This document shows, piece by piece, positions 10,333-21,866 of a stretch of 64,000 nucleotides of DNA. Position 1 is the first letter of the stretch. Each line of letters begins with the position of its first letter. The DNA is taken from positions 46,742,358-46,806,357 of the forward strand of contig JANJXV010000004.1 in the NCBI GenBank assembly GCA_024803745.1, read 5' to 3'. Both the position numbers and the translations under genes were made by a program. Below the pieces are notes generated by a model. It made no database searches, was not told the DNA's origin, and saw only the letters and a program-made list of their open reading frames with translations. This DNA is from Megascapheus bottae. Taxonomy: Eukaryota > Chordata > Mammalia > Rodentia > Geomyidae.

Positions 10333-11226
10333 AAGTTATGTTTGACATAGGCTGGGATATTTTCAGTGCAGCAAAAGTTTTTATGTAAAATGCCCTGTCT
10401 TCTTAGCCATCTGTAAAACTACTCTAAGGCAGTTGCTTTCTCAATCTTCACATTTTTTTTTTCCTCTGGGAATGAAGAACTGGAGGGAAACAAGAACAGG
10501 ATTATAAATGGAGGACGTGACCTTTCTTTACTCACATGACACAAGACACCTTAAATTATCTAAATTATAGTGGGGGTATAAAATAGTATTTCAAATCTCA
10601 TTATGTTAACTTTTCTTCTTAAACCATTTGACTACTTCTCCTCTTAAAATAAGGAAGTTCTGGTTAAGAGAAACAATGGAATAAAAATAATAAGACTCAC
10701 AGATAGAGGTATAACACTTGTCACCACGATCAATTTGGTTGTCTCTGAATAAAGGATATTATCCTTCTTTATTTTAACTGTAATTTAAAAGTACATTTCA
10801 TTTTTGCTGATTTAGAACTGAATTAGGTCAGAAGGAATGCTATGTGGATGTTATATTTAAAATCATTAATCTCCTAATGAAAAATACAAAATGAAGTTGT
10901 TAGCGAAGCATTATTTGTATAAAGGTATATGATTAGTAGTTTATATATTATAGATTCATCAATCATTTCTAGCTACAATAGTTCATCTTTTCTGCAAAAT
11001 CCTAGAATGTATTCCTCCATTATTAATTCTTACATGTCACCTACTATTTTACAGATAGTTTGTATCAATTATAGCTTCAGATATTTAGATCATTGAGAAT
11101 GAAAGGTTACATGTGCTACTTTGATCTGTTCTCATGCCCAGATTTTGACAGGGGTACCTATCAAATTTCCTTAGAAACATAAAATTCTATGTATGTGTAT
11201 TACTTAGTACATGTTTTTCAAAATGT

Positions 11227-11228
<2 letters not shown>
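10333..11228. other. Unassigned AT-rich DNA
   Basis: No gene or recognised repeat family. Confidence 0.5.

Positions 11229-11295
<67 letters not shown>
11229..11295. repeat. (TC)n microsatellite
   Basis: About 32 TC units with one interruption near 11281. It is followed by an AC-rich patch to about 11345. Confidence 0.95.
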
Positions 11296-11616
11296 TCCAC
11301 ACATACCTCCATGGAACATACACAAACACAACACACACACACGCATACCCAACTTAAAAAATTGATGGTACTAGGGAGTAAACCCATGCCATGGTATGCT
11401 AAAAATATCTATCTCCATACTTCATTCCTAGTTCACGTATATATTATTGAAATATATACAAAGTAGTTATTTCTTTAAACAAAATATTTTCATAGTTGAC
11501 TTTAAAAATCTTTAAATCAATGGAGGTGCTCAATATATTTCTTTAAACTTGACAACAAATATGTAATGGAATGCCTTGAGGTCTTTGTACATATTGTTTG
11601 AGGGTTGGGGATAGAG

Positions 11617-11790
11617 TATGGGTAGTATTGAGGTTTTAAGTCAGTGCCCAAGCTTTCCAGACAGGGCACAAAGCTGTTCATACCATACCTCCAAACCATT
11701 TTTGCTTTTTTCAGGTAATGTCTTATGTCTATTCTAGGTGGGAGAATGTCAATGTCAGTCTGATATGAGAAAATCATATACACAAGGGAG
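11617..11790 (-). mobile_element. Possible old ID/B1 composite SINE
   Basis: GTAGTATTGAGGTTTTAAGT, then CATACCTCCAAACC, then TTTTTTCAGGTAATGTCTTA resemble the reverse complement of a diverged tRNA-like unit joined to a B1-like unit. Divergence is high and the limits are vague. Confidence 0.35.
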
Positions 11791-11908
11791 ACAAGGAAAT
11801 ATGTGAGCACATACTTTGGGTCATTGCCAGTAGACTAAGGTTCTGCAAGAAACACCTGAAGACCAGAATAATGCATGGTAGTGATATGTGTTTAAATGCA
11901 TGAGAAAG

Positions 11909-11910
<2 letters not shown>

Positions 11911-11994
<84 letters not shown>

Positions 11995-12017
11995 AGGGAG
12001 GGAGAGAGAGAGGGGGG
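11911..12017. repeat. (GA)n microsatellite with GGGA end
   Basis: About 39 GA units followed by GGGA units and a run of G. Both strands are open across it only because of the repeat. Confidence 0.95.
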
Positions 12018-13430
12018 GGAAATAGGCCCTCATGCAGCTGTAAGTAAGTAGGTATTGGCCTAATGTGATGGAAATATTTCCTGAAAATATTTATTGACCG
12101 AATGAAAGGTTACCTACTTTCTTTTGGTAGCATGAAGTCAATAAGATTTTCAGTGCTATTTTTGCGAGGGGTTTTGGGAATATGAGACTATTTGTTGATT
12201 AACATCGAAAAGCTAATCTCATCTGAATTTTAAAAATATACACAGATAAAACAGAGAATAAAATCCAACATATAAATTTCTAACTGTTCATACATAACTC
12301 TGGGTATGTATGAAAACAACATGATGTAGAGAATCTTGAAGGGAGGATGATGCACAAATAATGCCTAACAAAAATGCCACAAAGATGTGTGTTACAAACT
12401 GTAGGATGTTTATAGTGGAAAGAAAAATCTTTAAACTATTTTAACAGAAGTTTGTAGTATGTGCCTACATATGTAGAGGCTGTCATGATAAGGGTCATAA
12501 AACATTCTCCACCAGGAAGAAAAATAATACTTATAGCACAAGTCCTGAAAAACCTACCTGCTCTGTGGCAGAAGTTGGGGGTACAAAATGCACATTTCCC
12601 TTCTTGCTATTACTTACTTACAAACAAAGAATACGTGCATTCATGTTTGAAATATGGGTTTCACATTCTTATTTAACCACAGTCAAATCCCAGCAGGCTG
12701 ACAGAGCTTGTCACAGAGCCTGACTAGCAGACAATAAAGAAATAAACACATCATCCTCCAAAATTTCAGCTCCAATTTATTTTAAAAATGCATCTGTTTG
12801 TGTTTTTATCCTTTTAGACTGTTAGGTCAGTTACATTTCTGGATCCTAATAATGACTGTGATTCCCGAAATAGAAGGCCATGAGGTCTTGTACTTAGAAA
12901 TCTGCTAGATGGATTTGGGTATTAACAACCAGGAGGAGCCCTTTCATTCTTATGTTACTCTAGGTGAGATATCTCCTACTCAGGTCCCTACCTACCTCAG
13001 CTCCTTGTGCTGATGTGTACCTATTTCCAAGGCCTCTGCCAGACCCTCCTTTGTTTCTTTATCACATAGTTTATGCAACTTTTTCTCCACTCGGTAGCAT
13101 CATTTTTAGTTTTAGCAAGTATAACTATCACCTGCAGACACCATGGTGCCTGTAAATGTTGCCTGTCCATCCCCCAAAGCGGTACGTGATTCAGTAAGAG
13201 GAGTCATAAGAAATAATTGATTTGAAGAGCAAACTTTGGCAAGATTTTTGACATTGGAGGGAGTGTTGGTTAGGGAGAAAAGTTTTAAAGAGTATATACT
13301 TTATTTTTTCATGCCATAAGCACATCAAACAGATGACAAACAATACCAATTTAATAGTGGTGTTTGCACTTATAAATTAGTACTGAATTAAATGTCACTT
13401 GAAATTTTGTCCTTGAGTGATTAGGTATTG
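12018..13430. other. Unassigned DNA
   Basis: No gene, RNA gene or clear repeat family. Confidence 0.5.
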
Positions 13431-13433
13431 AGG

Positions 13434-13610
13434 AATAGGGGAAGTGGGGTGAGGGGGGGCGGAGGAAGGGAGGGAGAGAAAGGGAAGAAGAGAGATAGGA
13501 AAGCTAAGAAGGAAGAGGAGGAGGAGGTGCAGGATGAGGAGGAAGAGAAGAAGGCTGGGGGTGGGAAGTGGGGAGACTTGGCACTGTGGGAAGTGGGGAG
13601 ACTTGGCACT
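13434..13610. repeat. G/A-rich tract with a 25-bp tandem duplication
   Basis: A purine-rich strand with many G runs (potential quadruplex former). It ends in two perfect tandem copies of a 25-base unit starting GTGGGAAGTGGGGAGACTTG at 13561-13585 and 13586-13610. The open frames crossing it on both strands are compositional. Confidence 0.9.
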
Positions 13611-14967
13611 ATCTAAAGTCCAAGGGAGTCCTTTTGGATACCAAGTGTCAGAGTGCTCATGCTTACAGTAGGGAAGGTTCTAAAAGTAAAGTTCGGGGCT
13701 TTGAATCCTGCTGTGGAGGGCTACTCTCCAAATCAAAGGGTGCAGAGGGGCTGCAGTTCTCTTCTAGGATTCTGTCTCTGATCAAAGCTTTTGTTTGCTT
13801 CTGCTCTTTCAAAGAGCGAGCACATGAGTGCTCTAAATCTCACATCCAGAACTTATCCCATCTGAAACTTAGATAACCAGAATTTCTAACACTCCTGAGT
13901 GCAAAGCCAGAACACAATCTCCCTCAATAAAAGAAATTCTTGCTTATCTGGTTGTTCATAGTTTTTAATTGGTCATCAGGATGAATACTTCTGTAGTCAT
14001 GTATAGACCTCTCTAAACCATATTCCTTCCTTTTTTTAAATTTTGTTTAAGCAAAGGCCTATTGCACTTCAGCAAGTGTATAACGGAAATTGGTGATGGG
14101 TGAATTGACTATAAAATGGCCTGTTATAAATGCATCTCTGACTCCATAGACTTTCCTCAAGTTGGAAGGTCATTCCTAAACCCCAGACCACTGTTTAAAA
14201 CAATCTGAACCAAATAGCTGAAACCCCTCATGTTGTTTCCATTCTTCCCAGTTGCTGGCAAGTAATATTGGAGCAAAAGAAAGATGGCATATTTGTTAAA
14301 TCATGTAACACTTGAGAGGCTCTAGTAAAGATCTCCACTTCTATTGTGAGAAAAAAATGAAGTATTTCACTGAAAGGCTATGTGTAAGTGTGTGGCAAGG
14401 TCTGTTTTATGTTGCCAAAGGAATGTAGTAGTTACTGTAGTGAGACAAGTGAAGTTAGGCTGGATAGGCAGAAGGAAGCTTGCTGATGGTGGTGGTAGTG
14501 GGGGCAGTGGCAACAGTGGTAATAGCTAGTCAAAGTCTAGATTTATCCTGAGTATAGGAAATGTACTATGTCCACATATATATAAAGGTAATCCCACTCT
14601 AATACCACCTCTGAAATGACAATAAAGTCAATTGGAAGAAAGAAAAACAGGATTCTCCAATGTACTTGATGCTAGAAGGATGTGTTTCATACTAAAAGGA
14701 TGAGGAACCCTGAGGACATCATAATAATATGAAGGATTGACATGTCGAAGATGCTTACCAGGAATGCATTTAGAAAACAGGTGGTTGAAAATAATGTTGA
14801 AACTGGAAAAGTAGAGGAATGAGATTTTGCTCTGCTAATTTGTCAGTAAGAAGTTTTGAGGTATGTAATCATTCAGTTTTTCACATAGAAAGGGGAATTA
14901 GAAACAGATATATGTGGTAGCAGATGAAAGAAAATAAGTAATCCATTCCCACATTCAGAAATAAGAG
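13611..14967. other. Unassigned DNA
   Basis: No gene. The frame at 13568-13876 begins in the tandem duplication and shows no recognisable domain. Bases 13700-13860 are a little more GC-rich than average. Confidence 0.5.
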
Positions 14968-15160
14968 GGTCAGCAGTTTGGCCTAGTGGTAGAGTGCTTG
15001 CTAGCATGCAAGAAGACCCAAGTTCGATTCCTTGGTACCACATATACATAGAAAAATCTGAAAGTGGTGCTGTGGCTCAAGTGGTAGTGCTAGCCTTGAG
15101 AAAGCCCAAGGATAGCACTCAGACCCTGAGTTCAAGCCCCAGAGCTGGCAAAATAAAAAT
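14968..15160 (+). mobile_element. IDL-Geo-like SINE
   Basis: An ID-like left half (GCAGTTTGGCCTAGTGG, AAGTTCGATTCC), the ACCACATATACATA linker, and a right half with GTGGTGCTGTGGCTCAAG. Small deletions remove part of the central 'agagctct' stretch. No clear duplication. Confidence 0.88.
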
Positions 15161-16459
15161 GAAAGAACAAACAAAGAGGGAGTAGATAAACCAACTGTCC
15201 AGGAGGGGGTTAAGATGAGTAATACAGTAGGGCCATTTAACATTTAATATGAAATATGAAAATGCTTTCTATGGAAATACCACTGTGAAATCCTTTTGAA
15301 CAATATGAATACACTTAGACATATCAGGAATGTAAAACATGTCCTGTGTGAGTGGTGGTAAGAGAGAAAGTGAAGGAGGGTGAATATGTTCAAATCATTC
15401 AAGAACACATGCGAAAATGAAACAGTGAAGATTGTTGAGATTGGCTTGGGAAAGCCAGTAGAGGAATACTAGGTAGAACTAATAGGTATTGAAAAAAATA
15501 TAAATAAGTGGAAGACTTCTTTCATTTTCACTCTCCTAAATCCCCTGTAGTTACCTAATTCCATTTTCACATATGCACATTGAGTATTATCACTGCATGC
15601 ACCCACCCTTCTGCTCTCCTTTCCTCTACTCTCTTTCCTTGATCTTCACATTCCCTTAGTCAAAACACATTTCAGCTTCTTGGTATTCATTTTTCTTAAC
15701 TGTCAGTTAGCTATTCAACTGTTAATGTATAGGTCTCTCTCAGAAAACACTAATATTGTAATTCTTTAATTACCAGGAAATTCATATATGTTAAATTCTA
15801 TCCTTTTCACAGCTGACATTGTGTACAGATTAGCATCAACTTTTGCTTGAACTACTGCTATAAACAGGATTCTGTATTTCAGGCAAGAAAAACCAACTCT
15901 GGTGACATACTCTTTTGGAAAAATAATTTAAGCATGTTACTTATGAAGTTTTCTCAAGTTATCAAGATAAATCATGAAAAACAATGCTCCAGAATAAAAG
16001 AGCTAATGTTACCGCCTTCAGAGTTTCTGTTCTGGTTGGAGACAATCGATTGGCCAAGATTAGGAAACATGACTATCTTCCAGCTGTCAAAAGACGAATA
16101 TATTGAATTCACATTTCTTTGGATTCATACATCAGGGGTTTCTTCCAAATGAGAGGGTGGGCTGAGAGGTAATTTTTATTCTCATAATTGTCAACTTACT
16201 CTTCATGACTACACTTCATTCGTTTTACAAGACAGTGGTGATACCCTTTCCATGAATCCAGGTTGGCTTCTTCTACTGCTGCCATTCATGCTGTACCCAT
16301 TTCCAGGTTCAAACTTGAAATATCTGGCAGAACTTATTCATGTTTTGTAGAATTCCTCTTAAAGCCCCAAAATAGTTACACTGTTAGAAGTGGAAGCTAT
16401 AAGGAAAAGCACTGGATGATAACATTTCTTGTAGCAAGTGAGGGGAAGAAAGAATGAGA
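15161..16459. other. Unassigned DNA
   Basis: The 101-codon plus-strand frame at 15847-16152 has no recognisable domain and I reject it as a gene. A pyrimidine-rich patch lies near 15610-15640. Confidence 0.5.
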
Positions 16460-16620
16460 TAGCTAATTGATGATGGAGATAGCTGATAGATACTGATAGC
16501 TGTAGATGATAGAAGACAGAGATAGATAATGATTGGGATTATAGATGAGACAGTAAAATATAATGATAATAGGTGGATAGAAAGTGACAGGTGGACAGAC
16601 AGGCAGACAGAAGAATAGAT
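16460..16620. repeat. Degenerate GATA-type low-complexity repeat
   Basis: Interrupted GATAGA, GATGATAG and GACAGGCAGACAG units. It is an old microsatellite. Confidence 0.75.
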
Positions 16621-16724
16621 ATCCGCGTGATACTTTAGAAGCAATTCTTCCAGGCCCAGATGCTTCAACTAACACTACATGAATCAGGAAAGAATTGACC
16701 AAAACAACATGCTCACATCATTAA

Positions 16725-17005
16725 TTCCTTTTTTATTGTCAGAGTAATATATAGAGGGGTTACAGTTACATTCGTCAGGTATTGGGTATATTACTTCTCA
16801 CACACTGATACCCCTTCTCATGTTTTTGTCCCCATCTCCCTTCCCCTAATTCTTCTCAATCATTTTGTTTTCCCCCTTTCCTTTCCAATTTCAATTAAAC
16901 AAATAAATGTATATACAATCTACCAGGTAACAAAGTCAGATACAGTAACAATATGAGATTAACCAGAGGACAAAAAAGGAAGAGAAATAACATAGCACAT
17001 TAAGA
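16725..17005 (-). mobile_element. 5'-truncated L1, 3'-UTR only
   Basis: The minus strand matches the L1 tail family that ends with ATTGTCAGAGTAATATATAG next to T-rich sequence. The matching region ends at about 17005. Confidence 0.8.
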
Positions 17006-17054
17006 ATTCTTAAATGTCTTCTATTTTATACATTACAGCCAAAATTTATCTAGT

Positions 17055-17125
17055 TAAAGGTACAGCACACGCCTCGCAAGTCCAGGGCCCCTGGATTTGA
17101 TACCTAGAGTGACAAAAGATAAGAA
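17055..17125 (+). mobile_element. ID-like SINE fragment
   Basis: GGTACAGCACACGCCTCGCAA and GGGCCCCTGGATTTGATACC resemble the ID left unit (GTAGAGCGCTTGCC...GGGTTCGATCC). An A-rich tail follows. There is no right half. Confidence 0.55.
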
Positions 17126-17621
17126 TAAATAAAGGCTTAAAAGTCATATGTCTGTATAGTTACATTGCTTAATGCTTTTCAGTAGCTTTTCACTATTCAT
17201 TGAATCAAAATCGAGATGTTCAATTTCTCCAAATCTCTGTTTATTCTTACTCTGAATTATATGAATAATGGCTATTCTTGAACTCTCTCCAAATGTCACA
17301 TTACTTTCTTGGCCCAGAGTCTTCACCTATGCTATCCCTTCTATTTGAAGCTATTCCCTATCCCAAAGAATATTTTTTCCTAGTCAATTCTTACTTTTCA
17401 AAGCTTGGTTTAAACATTAATTTCTTAAGAAAACAGCTCTTTAGTCTTTTCCAACAGAGCAATCACTACATTCCAATTAAATCATCTATTGCAAGATTTT
17501 TCATTGTTTACTTTACAGAAATACAAACTTTAGTAGAAACCAAAGACTTTATATACTGTTTTCCACTATATCTACACTATTTTGCACCACATTTTGTACA
17601 CAGAAGACACACAATATATAT
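17126..17621. other. Unassigned DNA
   Basis: The 119-codon plus-strand frame at 17278-17637 has no recognisable domain and runs into the MER5A copy, so it is not a gene. Confidence 0.5.
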
Positions 17622-17780
17622 GCTTCTGAATCTTTAAATGTGTGGATGAATCACCTGGGGGTCTTGTTAAAATTCAGAAAGTCTGGGGATTGGTCTGAGA
17701 ATTGAGTCTCTGTGTTTAACAAGCTCCTAGGTGATGCCATTGCTGTTGGTCCTGGGGACCACTTTGAATAGCAAGGCTAT
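17622..17780 (+). mobile_element. MER5A-like DNA transposon relic
   Basis: It follows the MER5A (hAT-Charlie nonautonomous) consensus in order: GAATCACCTGGGGGTCTTGTT, AGTCTGGGGATTGG, GAGAATTGAGTCTCTGTGTT, AACAAGCTCCTAGGTGATGC, and GGTCCTGGGGACCACTTTGA. The outermost inverted ends are decayed. Confidence 0.88.
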
Positions 17781-17877
17781 ATGAAAATCATAATTAAGTC
17801 CTGTGGGTAGCATGGATCAACCAATTGGGATTCGTTAATATTTTAAACCTGTGGTATCATTTTAATTTGATTCAATT

Positions 17878-17985
17878 AATTTCAACAAATACTTATTGAG
17901 CCAACTATTTCCCAAGGTAGGTTAACATGTGTAAGATATGGTCACTGCACTCAAAAAGCTTACAGTATAGTGGGCATAAAGTAGA
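17878..17985 (-). mobile_element. L2 LINE 3'-end relic
   Basis: TTCAACAAATACTTATTGAG, followed by ATGTGTAAGATATGGTCACT and AAAGCTTACAGTATAGTGG, is the reverse complement of the L2 3' end (CCACT...GTAAGCTCC...CAATAAATATTTGTTGAA). Confidence 0.75.
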
Positions 17986-18466
17986 TACAAGAAAACCAAG
18001 TTAAAATGTCCTTAGACCACAAAGATGAATTTGATCACAAAAGAGGAAGATGCTAACTTAATTTGAAGATTTGGGGAAACTCATTCCTGAGCAAAAATTA
18101 TAAATAAAGCATGATTTTTGTGTTGTTTTATTTTCCTAAGCTATATGTGACTACCCGATTGAGTTACTAGAGAATGCATGATTTCAATAATTTCCTTGAC
18201 TTTTATATTTTATTTTCAGAATTCTATATGGAACTCTTCATTCCTCTTGTGCTCAGTGGAAAGCAAGAGATTTTGTCTTCTTCCTCATATCTGTTCACCT
18301 GTTATTTTCCATGTCAGTTTCTGTATAATCATTTCTACCTTCAAACTGGTCAATTCTTTTCAGTCTTTATTAAAAGCAAAAAGAGCATGAGGAAAATAGA
18401 AAAGAACTGAGACAGATACCTTTGATTTAGTAGGTTAGTCTTTGAGACGAAGTAGTGTATTCTCTT
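17986..18466. other. Unassigned DNA
   Basis: Two overlapping short plus-strand frames near 18174-18410 lack any recognisable domain. Nothing else is seen. Confidence 0.5.
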
Positions 18467-18578
18467 TTTTTTTTTTAATCTTTTATTGTCAGGGTAATGT
18501 ATAGAGGGGTTACAGTTACATTCTCCAGGTAGTAGGTGTGTTACTTCTCACACATTGATACCCCTTCTCATGGGAAAA
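18467..18578 (-). mobile_element. Very short L1 3'-end fragment
   Basis: A T-run followed by TTTATTGTCAGGGTAATGTA and AGAGGGGTTACAGTTACATT is the last ~100 bases of an L1 in reverse. The flanks share GTATTCT, a weak target duplication. Confidence 0.82.
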
Positions 18579-18627
18579 CACTGTATTCTTCCTTCAATAT
18601 TTTTCAAACAAGATTGACTTTTTTGCC

Positions 18628-18730
18628 CTTTCTTCCTTCCTTCCTTCTTTCCTTCCCTCCTTCCCTCCTTTTTTCCTTCCTTCCTTCTTTCCTTCTTTCC
18701 TTCCTTCCTTCCACTTTTCCTTTCTCTTTC
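18628..18730. repeat. (CCTT)n-type pyrimidine tract
   Basis: Interrupted TTCC, TCCC and TTTC units. The complementary frame yields only a Lys/Arg/Glu/Gly-rich artefact. Confidence 0.9.
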
Positions 18731-19944
18731 TATTTTTTTGTTCTTTCTCTCTTCTTCATTTCTTTTTTTAAGGAACAGTACCTTCTTCAATCATGGGTTG
18801 GGGTTTGGAGCCTCATTTCAATGACTATGTGAACCCTTTGCTTTATTATCCTGCTTCTTACACTTCACTAGGGAACACTTACAAATTGTGAATGTTCTCC
18901 CTTTTTCAGCATAAAACTTTCCTTAACAAATTCTAAAACTTTGTCTCTCCTGATAGAAAAGTCTGGCATTCCCATTTGGTTTACCATTCAATTATTAATA
19001 TTGGAATGCCCCCCAAATATACCAAATATTGGTCATTTGTACTACTAAATCATTCTAATCAAGTCTTAGTTTAGTCCTTGTAACTACTTCTTAAAATTCT
19101 ATTTATTAATATGCATTAGATCTCACCACGTTGGAGAACACAAGAAACTAATAGTCCTCATCTTCCAAGAACTCTCTGCTTGGCTTCCACTCATTTTTTC
19201 AGTCAATAAATGCACTATTTACTTCTTGGTAAACTCAAAAAAGTATTTCCCATTCCTATCACATAGATCTATTACATTTTTCATTGCCCTTGAATAAAAT
19301 TTAGATTTATTTGCATATAAGAAATCCTTTAGTTTCTTTTCCAGCTGTTTCTAATTTTCTGAAGTAGAATTTTGTAATCCTGAAGTTTTTATCTTCTTTA
19401 GAAGATCTGTTACTCCGGTGAGAATTAAAGAGAAGTGAAGATATATTCAGGTTTAGGCTTTTTGTTTTGTGTGCACTTACTTGTAACCTTTTGGATAGAG
19501 AACCACTTTCACTTAGTCTGTGGTGGTAGCTATTTAATTTGACAGTAAGTGATGGAATGTCTTATACCTCTTAGGAAAACAACAGTGTCCCGCCTTTAGG
19601 ACAGTTCCAGTGTCCCAAAATGCAGATGCCTTCAATCCTGTGTACCTTCTGGGTTAAATATGATGCAGCGAAGTTCATCCAGCTGGGAATGTAGAAGACA
19701 TTTTCAGGGGTAGCTTTTCCTTCGGGTTCTTTTCATACATTCCTTGATAATATACACAATTCTGGATTTCTCATATAGTCATCTTACAACTTGGCACTAT
19801 GAAGGAGGCATCCATTGGCAGTTAGATTTGTATTGACAAATATCTTAGTGCCCATGGATTTTCATAGGGACAGTGTTTTATTTGGAGCTTTGAGGTGTTG
19901 AGTAAGTACTGACACATGTAATGCTATATGGGTAAGTGATATGT
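18731..19944. other. Unassigned DNA
   Basis: No gene or recognised repeat family. The sequence is AT-rich with short frames. Confidence 0.5.
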
Positions 19945-20262
19945 TCTTTTTTAAATTTAATTTTTCTGTCAAAGTGATGTGCAGAGTGCTTACAGTTACA
20001 TATGTAAGGTAGTGTGTACATGTCTTGTTGAGCACTTTTGCCCTCACCCTCATTTTGCTCCCACTTTTCTTACCCCTTCCCCACCCATGTTGTAAACTTC
20101 ATTTCCAACATATTGCCTTGTGAATACCACTGTTGCATTGCTTCACCCTTTGTCTTTTGTCACACCACTTCGTTGTTTCCGCTCCTTTCCCCAATTCAGA
20201 TAAACAAATACACAATATACATGGTACCAAAATCAAATACAGCTGTTCTTTCTGATGCTGAA
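19945..20262 (-). mobile_element. Older L1 3'-UTR
   Basis: In reverse it has the L1 tail layout (poly-T, TTCTGTCAAAGTGATG, CTTACAGTTACATATGTAAG, pyrimidine-rich block, CAGATAAACAAATACACAAT). It resembles the copy at 25.4 kb and differs from the younger tails. Confidence 0.65.
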
Positions 20263-20707
20263 CCTCTCTGTGGCTGTGATTTTAGACGACTGTGAGTACC
20301 GCACATTGGACTCTATCATCACAGGGGTTCATCACCCGGACAAGGCTATCTGGGTCTGATCTGAGTGTGACCCAACTAGATACATGTGAGCCCATCAGTT
20401 ATAATGGCATGTTTGAGAGATGCTAAAATGCATCTCTACCTCTGAGTCTGGGGAAGGAATACCCCGCGAAAGGTTCATACACGTGCCTGGTTCCCACAAA
20501 CATGCCCATCTCCAATAAGGACGTGACTTCACATCCATGCTCATGGCTCTCATCCAGACTGCCCTGGAGAGAAAACTTGGACAAAGCAGTGTAAAGTAAC
20601 TCCACGAAGGATGTGACATCATCTCCTCTATCTCCTGTCCATGCTTCCTCGTGGTCAAGACTGGCCTTGTCCTAGGGGTCTAGGTGCTCTTTATTGGAAA
20701 AGCTTAT
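20263..20707 (-). other. GC-richer segment of unknown origin
   Basis: This segment follows directly on the 5' side of the minus-strand L1 tail. On the minus strand it keeps an open stretch of about 83 codons (20431-20680), including a run of VELLYTALSKFSLQGS and later GMFVGTRHVYEPF, then stops and a shorter open stretch. I do not recognise the protein. It could be a processed pseudogene, an unusual L1-linked sequence or chance. No A-tail or target duplication is evident. Confidence 0.35.
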
Positions 20708-20845
20708 CACAGTTGGCATTTGTGGAGATTGAACTCAAGGCCTGGGCACTGTCCCTGAGCACTCTTGTTGCACTCTACCACATTGAGATACAGCTCCGCT
20801 TCCAGCAATTGGCTGATTAATTAGAGATGGGGGTCTCTTTTTTCC
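20708..20845 (-). mobile_element. Truncated B1-dID-like SINE
   Basis: The minus-strand right half (TTGAACTCAAGGCCTGGGCACTG in reverse) and the linker near 20815 are present. The 7SL-like left half is missing where the next L1 begins. Confidence 0.7.
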
Positions 20846-21866
20846 TCATATTTTTTATTATAATTAATAGAAGGGTTACATTATATTCACCAGATAGAAG
20901 GTGCATTAGTTCACATACGTTGGTACACTTTCTCATGTCTTGGTCCCCATTTCCCTCTCCCAACACCCACCCCTCATCTTGTTTTCCTCCCTTCCCTATC
21001 CAACTTCAAATAACCAAATATGCACATACACAATATATTAGATAACTAGGAGAAATATTGTAACAATATGAGATAACCAAGGAACAACAGCAAAAGAGAT
21101 GAGAGATAACATAGTACATTAAAAACAACAATCACTCATTATATGGCTTTTGTTTCTATATCCTGAAGGTCCTTACATTTAGCATCATTCTATATGGCCT
21201 TAAGTACTTAGGTTTTGTTTTATTGTAAACATGTGTTAGGAGAGCCCAAGGTTTCTGATTATGACAAATGAGGGAAATCATTGAGCTTATGTTCCTTTGA
21301 GTCTGGCTTACTTCACTTCATATGATTTTTTTCCAAGTCTTTCCATTTCCTTACAATGGGGAGATGACATTCTTTCTGACAGCAGCATAGAATTCCATTA
21401 TATATAAATACCACATCTTGTTGAACCACTCATCAACTGAGGGGCATTTGGGTTGGTTCTATATCTTTGCTATGGTAAAGAGTTCTGCAATGGACATCCT
21501 TGTACAAGTGGATTTAGTATGTGTGTTTCTGGCCGGTTGGGTAATTGACAAGTAGTGGAAGTGCTGGGTCATAGGGGAGTTCTCTGTTTAGTCTTTTGAG
21601 GAATCTCCATAGTGATTTCCATAGTGGTTGAACGAGTTTGCACTCCCACCAACAGTGTAGTAGTGATCCCTCCTGGACACATGCCTGCCAGCATCTGTTG
21701 TTACTAGATTTCTTGATCATGGCCATTCTAACTGGAGTGAGGTGGAATCTTAAAGTTGCTTGATTTGCATTATTTTATGGCCAGAGATGTCGAGCATTTC
21801 TTCATGTGTCTATAGGCCATTCTTATTTCTTCTTCAAGAAGACTCTCTTTAAGTCTTTGGCCCATC
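20846..21866 (-). mobile_element. 5'-truncated L1 (ORF2 end and 3'-UTR)
   Basis: In reverse it runs from the poly-A side at 20846 through the 3'-UTR into ORF2. The minus-strand frame at 21514-21726 reads NNRCW...[17 protein letters not shown], the conserved Cys-rich carboxy-terminal region of L1 ORF2p. Stops and frameshifts interrupt it. It is cut off in the region before the VFSEE motif, where the next L1's A-tail abuts. Confidence 0.93.

Noticed and set aside
15847..16152. 101-codon frame as a possible gene
   Set aside because: No family resemblance and no supporting signals; the length is plausible by chance in 64 kb over six frames.
17278..17637. 119-codon frame as a possible gene
   Set aside because: It runs into the MER5A relic and has no recognisable domain.
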